Positions 1-11,518 are shown, counted from the first letter of the stretch. The stretch is DNA of 64,000 nt from JACKJP01 sp050249695 (GCA_050249695.1 JBFWQA010000002.1:595804-659803), one strand, 5' to 3'. The notes: generated from the sequence alone by a model not told the origin. Translations and numbers: made by a program.

Positions 1-98
1 GGGAACTTCCCGGCGGCAGCGCCGCGCCCGGTCTTGAGGAAGGCGACGGAGCCGGCGAGGGCGGCTGCCGTCGACATCAGGAATCCGCGTCTTTTCAT
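1..98 (-). CDS. N-terminus of an exported protein with a Tat-type leader (cut by window edge)
   Basis: The gene reads leftward off the window; only the first 32 or so codons are visible. The protein begins MKRRGFLMSTAAALAGS, with a twin-arginine pattern (K-R-R-x-F-L) followed by a hydrophobic alanine-rich stretch, as in Tat signal peptides of periplasmic, often cofactor-containing, proteins. An AAGGAGGGTG ribosome binding site lies just upstream of the ATG (complement of 96-98). The mature part is outside the window, so no function can be given. Start and export signal are seen; Tat export is inferred. Confidence 0.7.
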   Translation of the reverse strand, partial: MKRRGFLMSTAAALAGSVAFLKTGRGAAAGKF

Positions 99-288
99 GG
101 TTTCACCCTCCTTGGCATCGATCTTTGGCATGAGATATGGCGCAGTTACGTCCCTGCCGCCACAGGGGTTTCAGCTTCTCCCGTCATTGTGAAGTCGCGT
201 GAGGCGGGATGTTGATCTGTCTCATGGCGGGCGTTCGCGGCACCTGCCGGAATGGGCCATTGCGAAATCCACGCCGAACAGGTGACAC

Positions 289-633
289 ATGGTCGATACG
301 AACTGGCGCAAATTCCTCGTCAGCACCACTGACAGGCTGGATGCGCTTCGCGCAGGCATTCCGGGCGTTGCCGCGGGTTTCGACGGACTGGCGCCGAGCG
401 CGGCGGGCGACGGCGTCCTCGACGGCAGGATAAAGGAGCTGATCGCGCTGGCCATCGCCATCGCGGTACGCTCCGAGGGCTGTCTTGCCCATCACGCCCG
501 CGCCGCCGCCCAGGCCGGCGCCAGCCGCCAGGAGGTGCTGGAGACGATCGGTGTCGCCGTCCACATGGGCGGCGAACCGGCGATGGTCCACGGTTCGCAG
601 GCGCTGGAAGCCTTCGATCAATTCACCGAATAG
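289..633 (+). CDS. carboxymuconolactone decarboxylase (CMD/AhpD-like) family protein
   Basis: 114 aa, the usual size for a single-domain CMD/AhpD-fold protein. Helical family features are visible: I-K-E-L-I-A-L-A-I-A-I-A at about 48-59 and E-T-I-G-V-A-V-H-M-G-G at 85-95. Relatives usually carry a redox C-x-x-C followed by H (for example R-C-D-G-C-I-x-x-H). Here the first cysteine is a serine (S62-E-G-C65, then H68/H69), so the disulfide-type peroxidase chemistry is probably lost. Such proteins serve as peroxidatic partners or decarboxylases; the substrate is unknown. It stands alone between divergently read neighbours. Confidence 0.8.
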   Translation: MVDTNWRKFLVSTTDRLDALRAGIPGVAAGFDGLAPSAAGDGVLDGRIKELIALAIAIAVRSEGCLAHHARAAAQAGASRQEVLETIGVAVHMGGEPAMVHGSQALEAFDQFTE

Positions 634-646
634 GCACAAGCGGCTT

Positions 647-1231
647 TCAGCGCTGCGCCGGTCTGGGCTCGGCGAAGCTGATGGCGCGGTCGACGAGATC
701 GAAGCCCTCGTGCAGCCCGGTCCTGAGGCAGGTTGCGAGGTTGGGCGCGCCGAGTTCGATGACGCCCTGATACTCGCCTTCCATATAGCGCAATTGCCCG
801 CCGAAATGGGATGCGATGCGCTGCATGCGGACGTTCTGGGGCAGGCAGTTCAGCACGATACGGCGAATGCCGGAGACCCGGGCGTATCCGATGATGCGCT
901 CGGCCAGCCTCGTGCCGATGCGCCCTTCCTGCAGCGGGCGTTCCACGCTGAAGGCGGCTTCCGCCTCGGCGGGCCACACGAAGCCTTTCACGGCCTCCGG
1001 CACGAGCTCCCCGACCGCGCGAATGACCCCGTGCTCGATATAGCCGAGCTGGATGCCCGGCCGATCGAACGCACCGAGCGCATATCTGCGCACCGTGTCG
1101 TCGGAGAGCGCGCCCTCAAACCGCATCTGGCGGCTTTCCGGATCGAGACGAAGCAGATGTTCGGCAAATGCCCCGGCATCGCTCGCGTTCAGCCGGCGCA
1201 TCACACCGGGATGGACGTGTTCGTGAAGCAT
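647..1231 (-). CDS. GNAT-family N-acetyltransferase
   Basis: 194 aa with the start chosen here (MLHEHVHPGVMRRL). The N-terminal R-R-L-N-A-S-D-A-x-x-F-A-E strand-helix, the central E-A-A-F-S-V strand and the acetyl-CoA loop E-G-R-I-G-T-R-L followed by a helix are typical of GNAT enzymes, which transfer an acetyl group from acetyl-CoA to an amine. An upstream in-frame ATG at 1261 is possible, but it would lie inside a perfect inverted repeat (1255-1267) and has no ribosome binding site. The acceptor substrate cannot be predicted. It is divergent from the Omp19-like gene. Confidence 0.75.
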   Translation of the reverse strand: MLHEHVHPGVMRRLNASDAGAFAEHLLRLDPESRQMRFEGALSDDTVRRYALGAFDRPGIQLGYIEHGVIRAVGELVPEAVKGFVWPAEAEAAFSVERPLQEGRIGTRLAERIIGYARVSGIRRIVLNCLPQNVRMQRIASHFGGQLRYMEGEYQGVIELGAPNLATCLRTGLHEGFDLVDRAISFAEPRPAQR

Positions 1232-1253
1232 TGTCTCTGGTCCCATTCTATCG

Positions 1254-1287
1254 TGCTGCATTGCAGCGAATCATATGCTGCACTGCA
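1254..1287. promoter_or_regulatory. candidate operator: two TGCTGCAYTGCA repeats 22 bp apart
   Basis: TGCTGCATTGCA (1254-1265) and TGCTGCACTGCA (1276-1287) match at 11 of 12 bases and are spaced 22 bp apart, two helical turns. The first copy also forms the inverted repeat GCTGCA-T-TGCAGC. They lie in the gap between the divergent GNAT gene and the Omp19-like gene. The arrangement suits a dimeric regulator; which one is unknown. Confidence 0.3.
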
Positions 1288-1380
1288 ATATGGTATGGAT
1301 GTGGCATGAATTTAACGGCGGCTTGTGGTCGCAGGCCGTTGCGACTAGGGTCGGCGCAGACAAGGCGGCGGAGATCTATC

Positions 1381-1938
1381 ATGTATGCAGGCCACGGATT
1401 CGCGGTGGGGCTGGTGATGCTGGCCCTCACACTCGGAGCGTGCAGCTCGTCCAATTCCTCGCGGGTGTTCCAGCGCGACGGACTTCCCTCGCTTCGGCCT
1501 GCGCCGACGGCGCCCGTCGAGCAATCCACCCTGCCCCCGCCGCCCGGCGCGCAAACGCAGACGGGCCAGGAAAACCTGCCGCCTCCGGGACAGCAGGGCC
1601 AGGAGATGGCCAGTGCGACGCCGGGCCAGCCGACGCCGCTGCCGGCGACCGGGCAACCGATCGAGAAGACCGACGTCCTCGGCCAGTGGACGATCGCGGG
1701 GGCGGCGACAAGCTGCCCGGCGACCGTGACCCTGACGGGCTGGAACGGCGGTTTCCGTGCCTCCACCCGCAATTGTTCCGACCCTGAACTCAGCAAGCTC
1801 GGCGCCTGGAACATCGAGAACAACCAGGTTGTGCTGAAGGACATCAACGGTGCGCCGATCGCGGTGATGAACCGGACCGGCACGACCCGCTTCGACGGCC
1901 AGTTCAGCGACGGCACCCCCGTTTCCCTCGTGAGGTAA
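1381..1938 (+). CDS. Omp19-like outer-membrane lipoprotein with protease-inhibitor (Inh) domain
   Basis: 185 aa. A signal peptide ends at the lipobox L-G-A-C, making Cys21 the lipidated residue. A proline/glutamine-rich linker (about 35-90) leads to a C-terminal beta domain (about 95-185) with two cysteines (C-P-A-T-V and R-N-C-S-D) and the ending R-F-D-G-Q-F-S-D-G-T-P-V-S-L-V-R. From memory, Brucella Omp19 has the same plan and a very similar end (F-D-G-Q...V-T-L-S-R). Members of the Inh family inhibit proteases; whether this one does is inference. A longer in-frame reading to the left exists, but the signal peptide fixes the start. Confidence 0.85.
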   Translation: MYAGHGFAVGLVMLALTLGACSSSNSSRVFQRDGLPSLRPAPTAPVEQSTLPPPPGAQTQTGQENLPPPGQQGQEMASATPGQPTPLPATGQPIEKTDVLGQWTIAGAATSCPATVTLTGWNGGFRASTRNCSDPELSKLGAWNIENNQVVLKDINGAPIAVMNRTGTTRFDGQFSDGTPVSLVR

Positions 1939-1946
1939 CCGGATCG

Positions 1947-2585
1947 ATGAGCGAATATACGCTTTATTGTTTTGCCCAGTCGGGCAACGCCTACAAGGCG
2001 GCCCTGATGCTCGAGCTCAACGGGCTCGACTGGACACCGCAGTTTGTCGATTTCTTCAACGGTGAGACGCGCCAGCCGACCTATCGGGAACTCAACGTCA
2101 TGGGCGAGGTGCCGTTGCTGGTCCACAAGGACCGACGCTATTCGCAATCGGGCGTCATTCTCGACTATCTGGCGGAAATCACCGGCAAATTCGGCTACGG
2201 CAATGACGAGGAGCGGCGCGAGATTCTGCGCTGGACGCTGTTCGACAATCACAAGGTGTCGGGGGTGATGGGCGTCTGGCGGTTCCTGAAGGTGCTCGCT
2301 CCCTCGGCCGATCCGGCAGTGGTCGCCTTTCTGGAACAGCGCGTGAAGACCGCGCTCCAGATCATGGAACAGCATATCGCGCAGCGCGATTTCTTCGCCC
2401 TGAAAGGGCCCTCGATCGCCGATTTCTCGCTCGCCGGCTACATCTATTTCTCCGAAGAAGCAGGGCTGGATCTGCGCCAGGCCTTTCCGGCGGTCGCCGC
2501 GTGGCGTGAACGGATCGCCGCGCTGCCCGGCTGGAAGCATCCTTATGACCTCATGCCGGGGCATCCGCTGCCGGGAAAGGGATAA
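1947..2585 (+). CDS. glutathione S-transferase family protein
   Basis: 212 aa, the normal GST length. The N-terminal thioredoxin-like domain begins Y-T-L-Y-C-F-A-Q-S-G-N-A-Y-K and contains the cis-proline and glutathione-binding stretch G-E-V-P-L-L-V followed by Y-S-Q-S-G-V-I-L-D-Y-L (about 52-76), where the serine normally binds the gamma-glutamyl carboxylate. An all-helical C-terminal domain follows, with the N-capping-type S-I-A-D-F-S-L-A-G near 155-163. It starts 8 bp after the lipoprotein stop, so the two may be co-transcribed. Probably a cytosolic detoxification or thiol-transfer enzyme; substrate unknown. Confidence 0.88.
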   Translation: MSEYTLYCFAQSGNAYKAALMLELNGLDWTPQFVDFFNGETRQPTYRELNVMGEVPLLVHKDRRYSQSGVILDYLAEITGKFGYGNDEERREILRWTLFDNHKVSGVMGVWRFLKVLAPSADPAVVAFLEQRVKTALQIMEQHIAQRDFFALKGPSIADFSLAGYIYFSEEAGLDLRQAFPAVAAWRERIAALPGWKHPYDLMPGHPLPGKG

Positions 2586-2715
2586 TCTCCCCAAGTCCGC
2601 CCGAATGGGCTAATCACCGCACCAGCCTTCGTTGTGCCGGGAACGGTCAGGCCGAGCCACCGTTAAAAGCCAGCGATTACATTCCCTCATGCCGACCCTT
2701 GCGGGCGCCCAGGAC

Positions 2716-3831
2716 ATGACCTTCACCTCGATCTCCGACGCCTATCGTGATGCGCTGCAAACGGGTGCCCTGCGGGAGGATCCGGCGCAGGCGCAACTGG
2801 TCGTCAGGCTCGCCGAGCTGCAGGCGGAAGTCGTCGACAAGCGGCTCGCCGACAAGCACAGCGCGCTTGGCTGGCTGTTCGCCAGGCGCCGGGGCGGCGC
2901 GCCGATCCGAGGCCTTTATATCCACGGCGCCGTCGGGCGCGGCAAGACCGCGATGATGGATCTCTTCTACGAGACGACGACGATCTCGCGAAAGCGGCGA
3001 GCACATTTCCACGCCTTCATGGACGATATTCACGGCCGCATCCACGACTGGCGGCGAAAACTCAAGGCCGGCGAGGTGAAGGGCGACGATCCGATCCAGC
3101 CGGTCGCCTCGCAGGTCGCCGCCGAGGCGAGGCTTTTATGCTTCGACGAGTTTCAGGTGGAGGACATAGCGGATGCGATGATCCTCGGACGGCTCTTCGA
3201 ACGGCTGCTCAACGCAGGGACGGTGATCGTCGCGACATCCAACACCGAGCCGGAACGGCTTTATGAAGAGGGGCTCAGCCGCGATCTCTTCCTCCCCTTC
3301 ATCGCACTGATCAAGCAGCGCATGGACGTATTCTCCCTCAACGCCCGCACCGACTACCGGCAGGGCCGGCTGGTCGGTTCCCGGACCTATCTGACGCCGC
3401 TGGGTGAGGATGCGCGCCGCGAGATGGACCGGATCTGGCAGGGACTTGCCGGCGCGGGGCACGGCGAGCCGATGGACATCACGCTCAAGGGCCGCAAGGT
3501 TCATGTGCCGCTGGCGCATGGCGGGGTCGCCCGCTTCGACTTCAGCGATCTTTGCGAGAGACCGCTCGCGGCCTCCGATTACCTCGCCATCGCCGATCGT
3601 TTCCATACGGTCATGGTCGATGACGTGCCGGTCATGCCCGTCGCCAAGCAGAACGAGGCGCGGCGTTTTGTGAATTTCATCGACGCGCTTTACGACAAGG
3701 GCGTGAAGGTCGTGATCTCGGCCGAGGACGAGCCGGAAGCGCTGCATGTGGAGGGCCGCGCGGCCAAGGCCTTTCACCGGACGGCCTCGCGGCTCCGCGA
3801 GATGCAGTCGGACGCCTATATCGCCGCCTGA
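2716..3831 (+). CDS. zapE: cell division protein ZapE / AFG1-like ATPase
   Basis: 371 aa from the ATG at 2716. P-loop G-A-V-G-R-G-K-T at 71-78 and Walker B L-L-C-F-D-E-F-Q at about 140-147, the F-D-E-F-Q signature of AFG1/ZapE AAA-type ATPases. These act at the division site in bacteria and in protein quality control in mitochondria. Further family marks are R-R-A-H-F-H-A-F-M near 94-102 and the H-x-A-F-H-R-T-x-S-R-L-x-E-M-x-S end. The start is uncertain: an in-frame ATG at 2689 would add nine residues. It lies directly upstream of mdh, as in many Rhizobiales. Confidence 0.88.
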   Translation: MTFTSISDAYRDALQTGALREDPAQAQLVVRLAELQAEVVDKRLADKHSALGWLFARRRGGAPIRGLYIHGAVGRGKTAMMDLFYETTTISRKRRAHFHAFMDDIHGRIHDWRRKLKAGEVKGDDPIQPVASQVAAEARLLCFDEFQVEDIADAMILGRLFERLLNAGTVIVATSNTEPERLYEEGLSRDLFLPFIALIKQRMDVFSLNARTDYRQGRLVGSRTYLTPLGEDARREMDRIWQGLAGAGHGEPMDITLKGRKVHVPLAHGGVARFDFSDLCERPLAASDYLAIADRFHTVMVDDVPVMPVAKQNEARRFVNFIDALYDKGVKVVISAEDEPEALHVEGRAAKAFHRTASRLREMQSDAYIAA

Positions 3832-4009
3832 AACCGGGATGCCGGCAAATGATCCGAACATTGCGACGAAAGAATGTTGCTAATACCTTCCCTTAAGGTC
3901 AGATATCCGGTGGAAGCGCTTGCAACCCGCCGTTTTTCAAGGTAACGAGCCACGCATGCGAGGTCGGTCCGCGTGGTCCGGCCGTTCACGAATTGGGCAG
4001 GGATTCTTC

Positions 4010-4975
4010 ATGGCAAGACATAAGATTGCTTTGATCGGTGCGGGCCAGATCGGCGGCACGCTGGCGCATCTCATCGGGCTGAAGGAGCTGGGCGACGTCA
4101 TTCTCTTCGACATCGCGGAAGGCATCCCGCAGGGCAAGGGGCTCGACATTGCCGAATCCGCGCCCGTCGACGGGTTCGACGCCAAATATACCGGCACGAA
4201 TTCCTATGCCTCCATCAAGGGCGCCGACGTCGTCATCGTGACCGCGGGCGTACCTCGCAAGCCGGGCATGAGCCGCGACGATCTTCTGGAGATCAATCTG
4301 AAGGTCATGGAGCAGGTCGGTGCGGGCATCAAGAAATACGCCCCCGAGGCCTTCGTCATCTGCATCACCAACCCGCTCGACGCCATGGTGTGGGCGTTGC
4401 AGAAGACCAGCGGCCTGCCCAAGAACAAGGTTGTCGGCATGGCCGGCGTGCTCGATTCGGCCCGCTTCCGGCATTTCCTCGCCGAGGAATTCGATGTCTC
4501 GGTCGAGGATGTGACCGCCTTTGTCCTCGGCGGCCATGGCGACACGATGGTGCCGCTGGTGCGCTATTCCACGGTTGCCGGCATTCCGCTGACCGATCTG
4601 GTCAAGATGGGCTGGATCACCAAGGCGCGGCTGGAAGAGATCGTCCAGCGCACGCGCGACGGCGGCGCCGAGATCGTCGGCCTGCTGAAGACCGGATCGG
4701 CCTTCTACGCGCCGGCCGCCTCGGCCATCGCGATGGCCGAATCCTACCTGAAGGACAAGAAGCGCGTACTGCCCTGCGCGGCCTACCTCAAGGGCGAGTA
4801 CGGCGCGAAGGACATCTATGTCGGCGTGCCGGCGGTGATCGGCGCCAAGGGTATCGAGCGCGTCATCGAGATCGAGTTGCAGAAAGGCGAGAAGGCGATG
4901 CTCGACAAGTCCATCGCCGCCGTCCAGGGGCTGATCAGCGCCTGCAAGAAGATCGCGCCGAGCCTCGGCAAGTAG
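4010..4975 (+). CDS. mdh: malate dehydrogenase (LDH-like type)
   Basis: 321 aa. Oxidises malate to oxaloacetate with NAD+ in the TCA cycle. The Rossmann loop G-A-G-Q-I-G-G begins at residue 10 and Asp34 marks NAD rather than NADP use. Substrate arginines are in V-P-R-K-P-G-M-S-R (R83, R89); the catalytic pair is Asp149/Arg152 and His176 in G-G-H-G-D-T-M. Length and motifs match the lactate-dehydrogenase-like MDH of alphaproteobacteria. GCAGGGA precedes the ATG at 4010. First gene of the TCA block; an approximately 180-bp gap upstream probably holds its promoter. Confidence 0.97.
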   Translation: MARHKIALIGAGQIGGTLAHLIGLKELGDVILFDIAEGIPQGKGLDIAESAPVDGFDAKYTGTNSYASIKGADVVIVTAGVPRKPGMSRDDLLEINLKVMEQVGAGIKKYAPEAFVICITNPLDAMVWALQKTSGLPKNKVVGMAGVLDSARFRHFLAEEFDVSVEDVTAFVLGGHGDTMVPLVRYSTVAGIPLTDLVKMGWITKARLEEIVQRTRDGGAEIVGLLKTGSAFYAPAASAIAMAESYLKDKKRVLPCAAYLKGEYGAKDIYVGVPAVIGAKGIERVIEIELQKGEKAMLDKSIAAVQGLISACKKIAPSLGK

Positions 4976-4983
4976 AGCATTGC

Positions 4984-5010
4984 CGCCGGACGCCCGCGAG
5001 GCGTTCGGCG
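4984..5010 (+). other. intercistronic hairpin between mdh and sucC
   Basis: Arms CGCCGGACGCC (4984-4994) and GGCGTTCGGCG (5000-5010) can form an 11-bp stem with one G-U pair and a 5-base loop. No T-run follows, so it is not a standard terminator. Hairpins in this position often stabilise the upstream message or partly terminate, which would let mdh be expressed above sucCDAB. The structure is seen; the role is inferred. Confidence 0.5.
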
Positions 5011-5062
5011 CGCAAACCCGAAGAGCCATGTTTCCGAGCCACGTTTCAAGGACAGACCGACC

Positions 5063-6262
5063 GTGAACATTCATGAATATCAGGCCAAGGCTGTGCTGAA
5101 GGAATTCGGCGTACCGGTATCGAGGGGCGTCCCCGTCTTCGCCGCCGACGAGGCGAAGGCGGCGGCCGAAAAGCTCGGCGGCCCGCTCTGGGTGGTCAAG
5201 AGCCAGATCCATGCCGGCGGTCGCGGCAAGGGCAAGTTCAAGGAGCTCGGGGCCGATGCCGGCGGCGGCGTCAGGCTCGCCCGCTCGGTCGATCAGGTCG
5301 AGGCCTTCGCGCGCGAGATGCTCGGCAACACGCTGGTGACGGTGCAGACCGGTCCGGCCGGCAAGGTGGTCAACCGCCTCTATATCGAGGACGGGTCGGA
5401 CATCGAGAAGGAACTCTACCTGTCCCTGCTGGTCGATCGCGAGACGAGCCGCATCGCCTTCGTCGCCTCGACGGAAGGCGGCATGGATATCGAGAAGGTG
5501 GCCCACGACACGCCGGAGAAAATCGTCACCTTCTCCATCGATCCGGCGACCGGCTTCATGCCCCATCACGGCCGCGCGCTGGCGCGCGCCTTCGGCCTCA
5601 GCGGCGATCTCGCCAAGCAGGCGGAATCGCTCGGGCGCAATCTCTATCGCGCGTTCCTGTCCAAGGACATGTCGATGCTGGAGATCAATCCGCTGATCAT
5701 CACCGAGGACCAGCGCCTGCACTGTCTCGACGCCAAGGTCGGCTTCGATTCCAACGCGCTGTACCGGCACAAGGAAATCGTCGACCTGCGCGATCTGACG
5801 GAAGAGGATTCCAAGGAGATCGAGGCGTCCAAATACGATCTTTCCTATGTCGCGCTCGACGGAACGATCGGCTGCATGGTCAATGGCGCAGGCCTTGCCA
5901 TGGCGACGATGGACATCATCAAGCTCTATGGCGAAGAGCCGGCAAACTTCCTCGATGTCGGCGGCGGCGCGACGACCGAGAAGGTCACCGCGGCCTTCAA
6001 GATCATCACCGCCGATCCGAACGTCAAAGGCATCCTGGTCAATATCTTCGGCGGCATCATGCGCTGCGACGTGATCGCCGACGGCGTCGTCACGGCGGTG
6101 AAGGATGTCGGGCTCGCCGTGCCGCTGGTCGTCCGGCTTGAAGGCACCAATGTCGAGAAGGGCAAGAAGATCATCAACGAGAGCGGCCTCAATGTCATCG
6201 CGGCCGACGATCTGGACGATGCGGCGCAGAAGATCGTCGCCGCAGTGAAGGGAACGAAATAA
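5063..6262 (+). CDS. sucC: succinyl-CoA synthetase (ADP-forming) beta subunit
   Basis: 399 aa starting at GTG (MNIHEYQAKAVLKEFGV, the conserved family start) with AAGGA nine bases upstream. The ATP-grasp domain occupies the first 240 residues or so, including G-G-R-G-K-G-K-F-K near 53-61 and M-L-E-I-N-P-L near 212-218. The C-terminal CoA-ligase domain has L-D-V-G-G-G-A-T and N-I-F-G-G-I-M-R-C. With SucD it makes succinate and ATP from succinyl-CoA. The stop overlaps the sucD start (TAATG), indicating coupled translation. Confidence 0.97.
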   Translation: MNIHEYQAKAVLKEFGVPVSRGVPVFAADEAKAAAEKLGGPLWVVKSQIHAGGRGKGKFKELGADAGGGVRLARSVDQVEAFAREMLGNTLVTVQTGPAGKVVNRLYIEDGSDIEKELYLSLLVDRETSRIAFVASTEGGMDIEKVAHDTPEKIVTFSIDPATGFMPHHGRALARAFGLSGDLAKQAESLGRNLYRAFLSKDMSMLEINPLIITEDQRLHCLDAKVGFDSNALYRHKEIVDLRDLTEEDSKEIEASKYDLSYVALDGTIGCMVNGAGLAMATMDIIKLYGEEPANFLDVGGGATTEKVTAAFKIITADPNVKGILVNIFGGIMRCDVIADGVVTAVKDVGLAVPLVVRLEGTNVEKGKKIINESGLNVIAADDLDDAAQKIVAAVKGTK

Positions 6263-7176
6263 TGGCCATCCTGGTAGACAAGAACACGAAGGTCATCGTC
6301 CAGGGCCTGACCGGCAAGACCGGCTCGTTCCATACCGAGCAGGCGCTCGGCTATTACGGCACGCAGATGGTCGGCGGCGTGACGCCGGGCAAGGGCGGCT
6401 CGGTCTGGAACGGCACGCTGCCCGACGGCAAGACCGCCGAACTGCCCATCTTCGATACGGTGGAGGAAGCCAAGGCCGCGACCGGCGCGACCGCGTCGGT
6501 CGTCTATGTGCCGCCGCCATTCGCCGCCGATTCCATCGAGGAGGCGATCGCGGCCGAAATCGAACTCATCGTCTGCATCACCGAAGGCATTCCGGTCACC
6601 GATATGGTGGCGGCGAAGCGCGCGCTCTGCGGCTCCAAAAGCCGTCTGATCGGCCCTAACTGCCCCGGCGTCCTGACGCCCGAAGCCTGCAAGATCGGCA
6701 TCATGCCGGGCAACATCTTCCAGCCGGGCTCGGTCGGGATCGTCTCGCGCTCGGGAACGTTGACCTATGAAGCGGTCTTCCAGACCTCGCAGGCGGGCCT
6801 TGGCCAGACGACGGCCGTCGGCATCGGCGGCGATCCGGTCAAGGGCACCGAGTTCATCGACATTCTGGAGATGTTCCTTGCCGACGAGGCGACCAGGTCG
6901 ATCATCATGATCGGCGAGATCGGCGGTTCGGCCGAAGAGGACGCGGCGCAGTTCATCGCCGACGAGGCGAGGCGCGGACGCGCCAAGCCCATGGTCGGGT
7001 TCATCGCCGGCCGCACGGCGCCTCCCGGCCGCCGCATGGGCCATGCCGGCGCGATCATCGCGGGCGGCAAGGGCGGCGCGGAAGACAAGATCGCGGCGAT
7101 GGAGGCGGCGGGTATCCGCGTGTCGCCGTCGCCGGCGGCGCTCGGCAAGACTTTGGCGAGCGTGTTGAACGGATAG
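6262..7176 (+). CDS. sucD: succinyl-CoA synthetase alpha subunit
   Basis: 304 aa. CoA-binding Rossmann domain at the N-terminus (Q-G-L-T-G-K-T-G-S-F-H near 14-24), conserved G-P-N-C-P-G-V-L near 131-138, and the phosphorylated histidine in G-H261-A-G-A-I. The protein carries the phosphohistidine intermediate and binds CoA; the partner SucC binds nucleotide. Its ATG overlaps the sucC stop by one base. Confidence 0.97.
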   Translation: MAILVDKNTKVIVQGLTGKTGSFHTEQALGYYGTQMVGGVTPGKGGSVWNGTLPDGKTAELPIFDTVEEAKAATGATASVVYVPPPFAADSIEEAIAAEIELIVCITEGIPVTDMVAAKRALCGSKSRLIGPNCPGVLTPEACKIGIMPGNIFQPGSVGIVSRSGTLTYEAVFQTSQAGLGQTTAVGIGGDPVKGTEFIDILEMFLADEATRSIIMIGEIGGSAEEDAAQFIADEARRGRAKPMVGFIAGRTAPPGRRMGHAGAIIAGGKGGAEDKIAAMEAAGIRVSPSPAALGKTLASVLNG

Positions 7177-7217
7177 CCGGCCGGCAGCGGCCAGCTTTCC
7201 AAAAAGGCAGCCAGGAC

Positions 7218-7235
7218 GGGCGGCTGATGCCGCCC
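7218..7235 (+). other. intercistronic hairpin between sucD and sucA
   Basis: GGGCGGC (7218-7224) and GCCGCCC (7229-7235) form a perfect 7-bp stem with a TGAT loop in the 97-bp gap. No T-run follows. Possible message-stabilising or partial-termination element, like the one between mdh and sucC. Confidence 0.45.
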
Positions 7236-7273
7236 TCTGCTACGCGCAGGCGCGGTAACGCCAGGGAAACATT

Positions 7274-10249
<2,976 letters not shown>

Positions 10250-10269
10250 ACCTGATCGGAGAAGAGAAG

Positions 10270-11490
10270 ATGGCAACGGAAATCCGCGTACCGACCCTCG
10301 GCGAATCGGTCACCGAAGCGACCGTCGGGCAGTGGTTCAAGAAGGCCGGCGAGGCGGTGACGCAAGATGAGCCGCTCGTCGAACTGGAAACCGACAAGGT
10401 GACGGTCGAGGTGCCGGCGCCGGCGACGGGCACGCTCGCCGAAATCCTCGTTGCCGAAGGCGAGACGGTCGAGGTCGGCGCGCTGCTCGGTCAGCTGCAG
10501 GCCGGCGGCGGGGCGGCGAAGTCCGCCCCCAAGGAGACCAGGAAGGAAGAAAAGCCCGCCGAGAAGAAGGCCGAGGCGCCCAAAGCTGCCGCAGGGGCCA
10601 CATCCATGCCGGCCGCGCCGTCGGCGGCCAGGATGATGAAGGAACAGGGCATCGACCCGGCCTCCGTCGCCGGATCGGGCAAGCGGGGGCAGGTGCTCAA
10701 GGGCGATGTCATCGACGCGATGGTCGGCGGCGGCAAGGCAGCGCCGCAGCCGGCGCCCGCGGCGCGCGGGCCGGTGCCGCAGGAGGACGAGGCGCGCGAG
10801 GAACGCGTGCGCATGACCAAGCTGCGCCAGACGATCGCGCGGCGGCTCAAGGACGCGCAGAACACCGCCGCGATGCTCACCACCTTCAACGAGGTGGACA
10901 TGAAGGCGGTGATGGAGCTGAGGTCGTCCTACAAGGATCTGTTCGAGAAGAAGCACGGCGTGAAGCTCGGCTTCATGGGCTTTTTCGTCAAAGCCGTCTG
11001 CCACGCGCTCAAAGAGGTTCCCGCCGTCAACGCGGAGATCGACGGCACCGACGTCGTCTACAAGAATTTCGCCCATATCGGCGTGGCCGTCGGCACCGAC
11101 AAGGGCCTCGTCGTGCCGGTGGTGCGCGATGCCGACCGGATGACCATCGCGCAGATCGAGGCGGCCATCGCCGATCTGGGCACGCGCGCCAGGGACGGCG
11201 ATCTGAAGCTTGAAGACATGCAGGGCGGCACTTTCACCATCTCCAATGGCGGCGTCTACGGTTCGCTGATGTCGGCGCCGATCCTCAACGCGCCGCAGTC
11301 GGGCATTCTCGGCATGCACAAGATCCAGGAGCGGCCGGTGGCGATCGGCGGGCAGGTCGTCATCCGTCCGATGATGTATCTGGCGCTGTCCTACGATCAC
11401 CGGATCGTCGACGGCAAGGAGGCGGTGACGTTCCTTGTCCGCGTCAAGGAAAGCCTTGAAGACCCGCAACGTCTGATCCTCGATCTCTAG
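10270..11490 (+). CDS. sucB: dihydrolipoyl succinyltransferase (E2 of 2-oxoglutarate dehydrogenase)
   Basis: 406 aa from the ATG at 10270. One lipoyl domain (1-78) with the lipoylated lysine K43 in E-T-D-K-V-T-V-E-V, an alanine/lysine-rich linker, a peripheral-subunit-binding domain (about 115-150, S-A-A-R-M-M-K-E-Q-G), a second linker, and the acyltransferase core ending in S-Y-D-H377-R-I-V-D381-G, the catalytic His/Asp motif. It forms the complex core and transfers succinyl from lipoamide to CoA. GGAGAAGAG lies just upstream of the start. A longer in-frame reading to the left overlaps sucA and is not real. Confidence 0.96.
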   Translation: MATEIRVPTLGESVTEATVGQWFKKAGEAVTQDEPLVELETDKVTVEVPAPATGTLAEILVAEGETVEVGALLGQLQAGGGAAKSAPKETRKEEKPAEKKAEAPKAAAGATSMPAAPSAARMMKEQGIDPASVAGSGKRGQVLKGDVIDAMVGGGKAAPQPAPAARGPVPQEDEAREERVRMTKLRQTIARRLKDAQNTAAMLTTFNEVDMKAVMELRSSYKDLFEKKHGVKLGFMGFFVKAVCHALKEVPAVNAEIDGTDVVYKNFAHIGVAVGTDKGLVVPVVRDADRMTIAQIEAAIADLGTRARDGDLKLEDMQGGTFTISNGGVYGSLMSAPILNAPQSGILGMHKIQERPVAIGGQVVIRPMMYLALSYDHRIVDGKEAVTFLVRVKESLEDPQRLILDL

Positions 11491-11518
11491 GCCGGCACCC
11501 GGCAAACAGGAGGCATCA

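Noticed and set aside
3986..5770. Long open frame on the minus strand opposite mdh and sucC (and similar ones opposite sucA, sucB, lpdA, atpA, atpD, ureC)
   Set aside because: They arise from the high GC content of strongly conserved genes on the plus strand; they lack ribosome binding sites and show no domain pattern.
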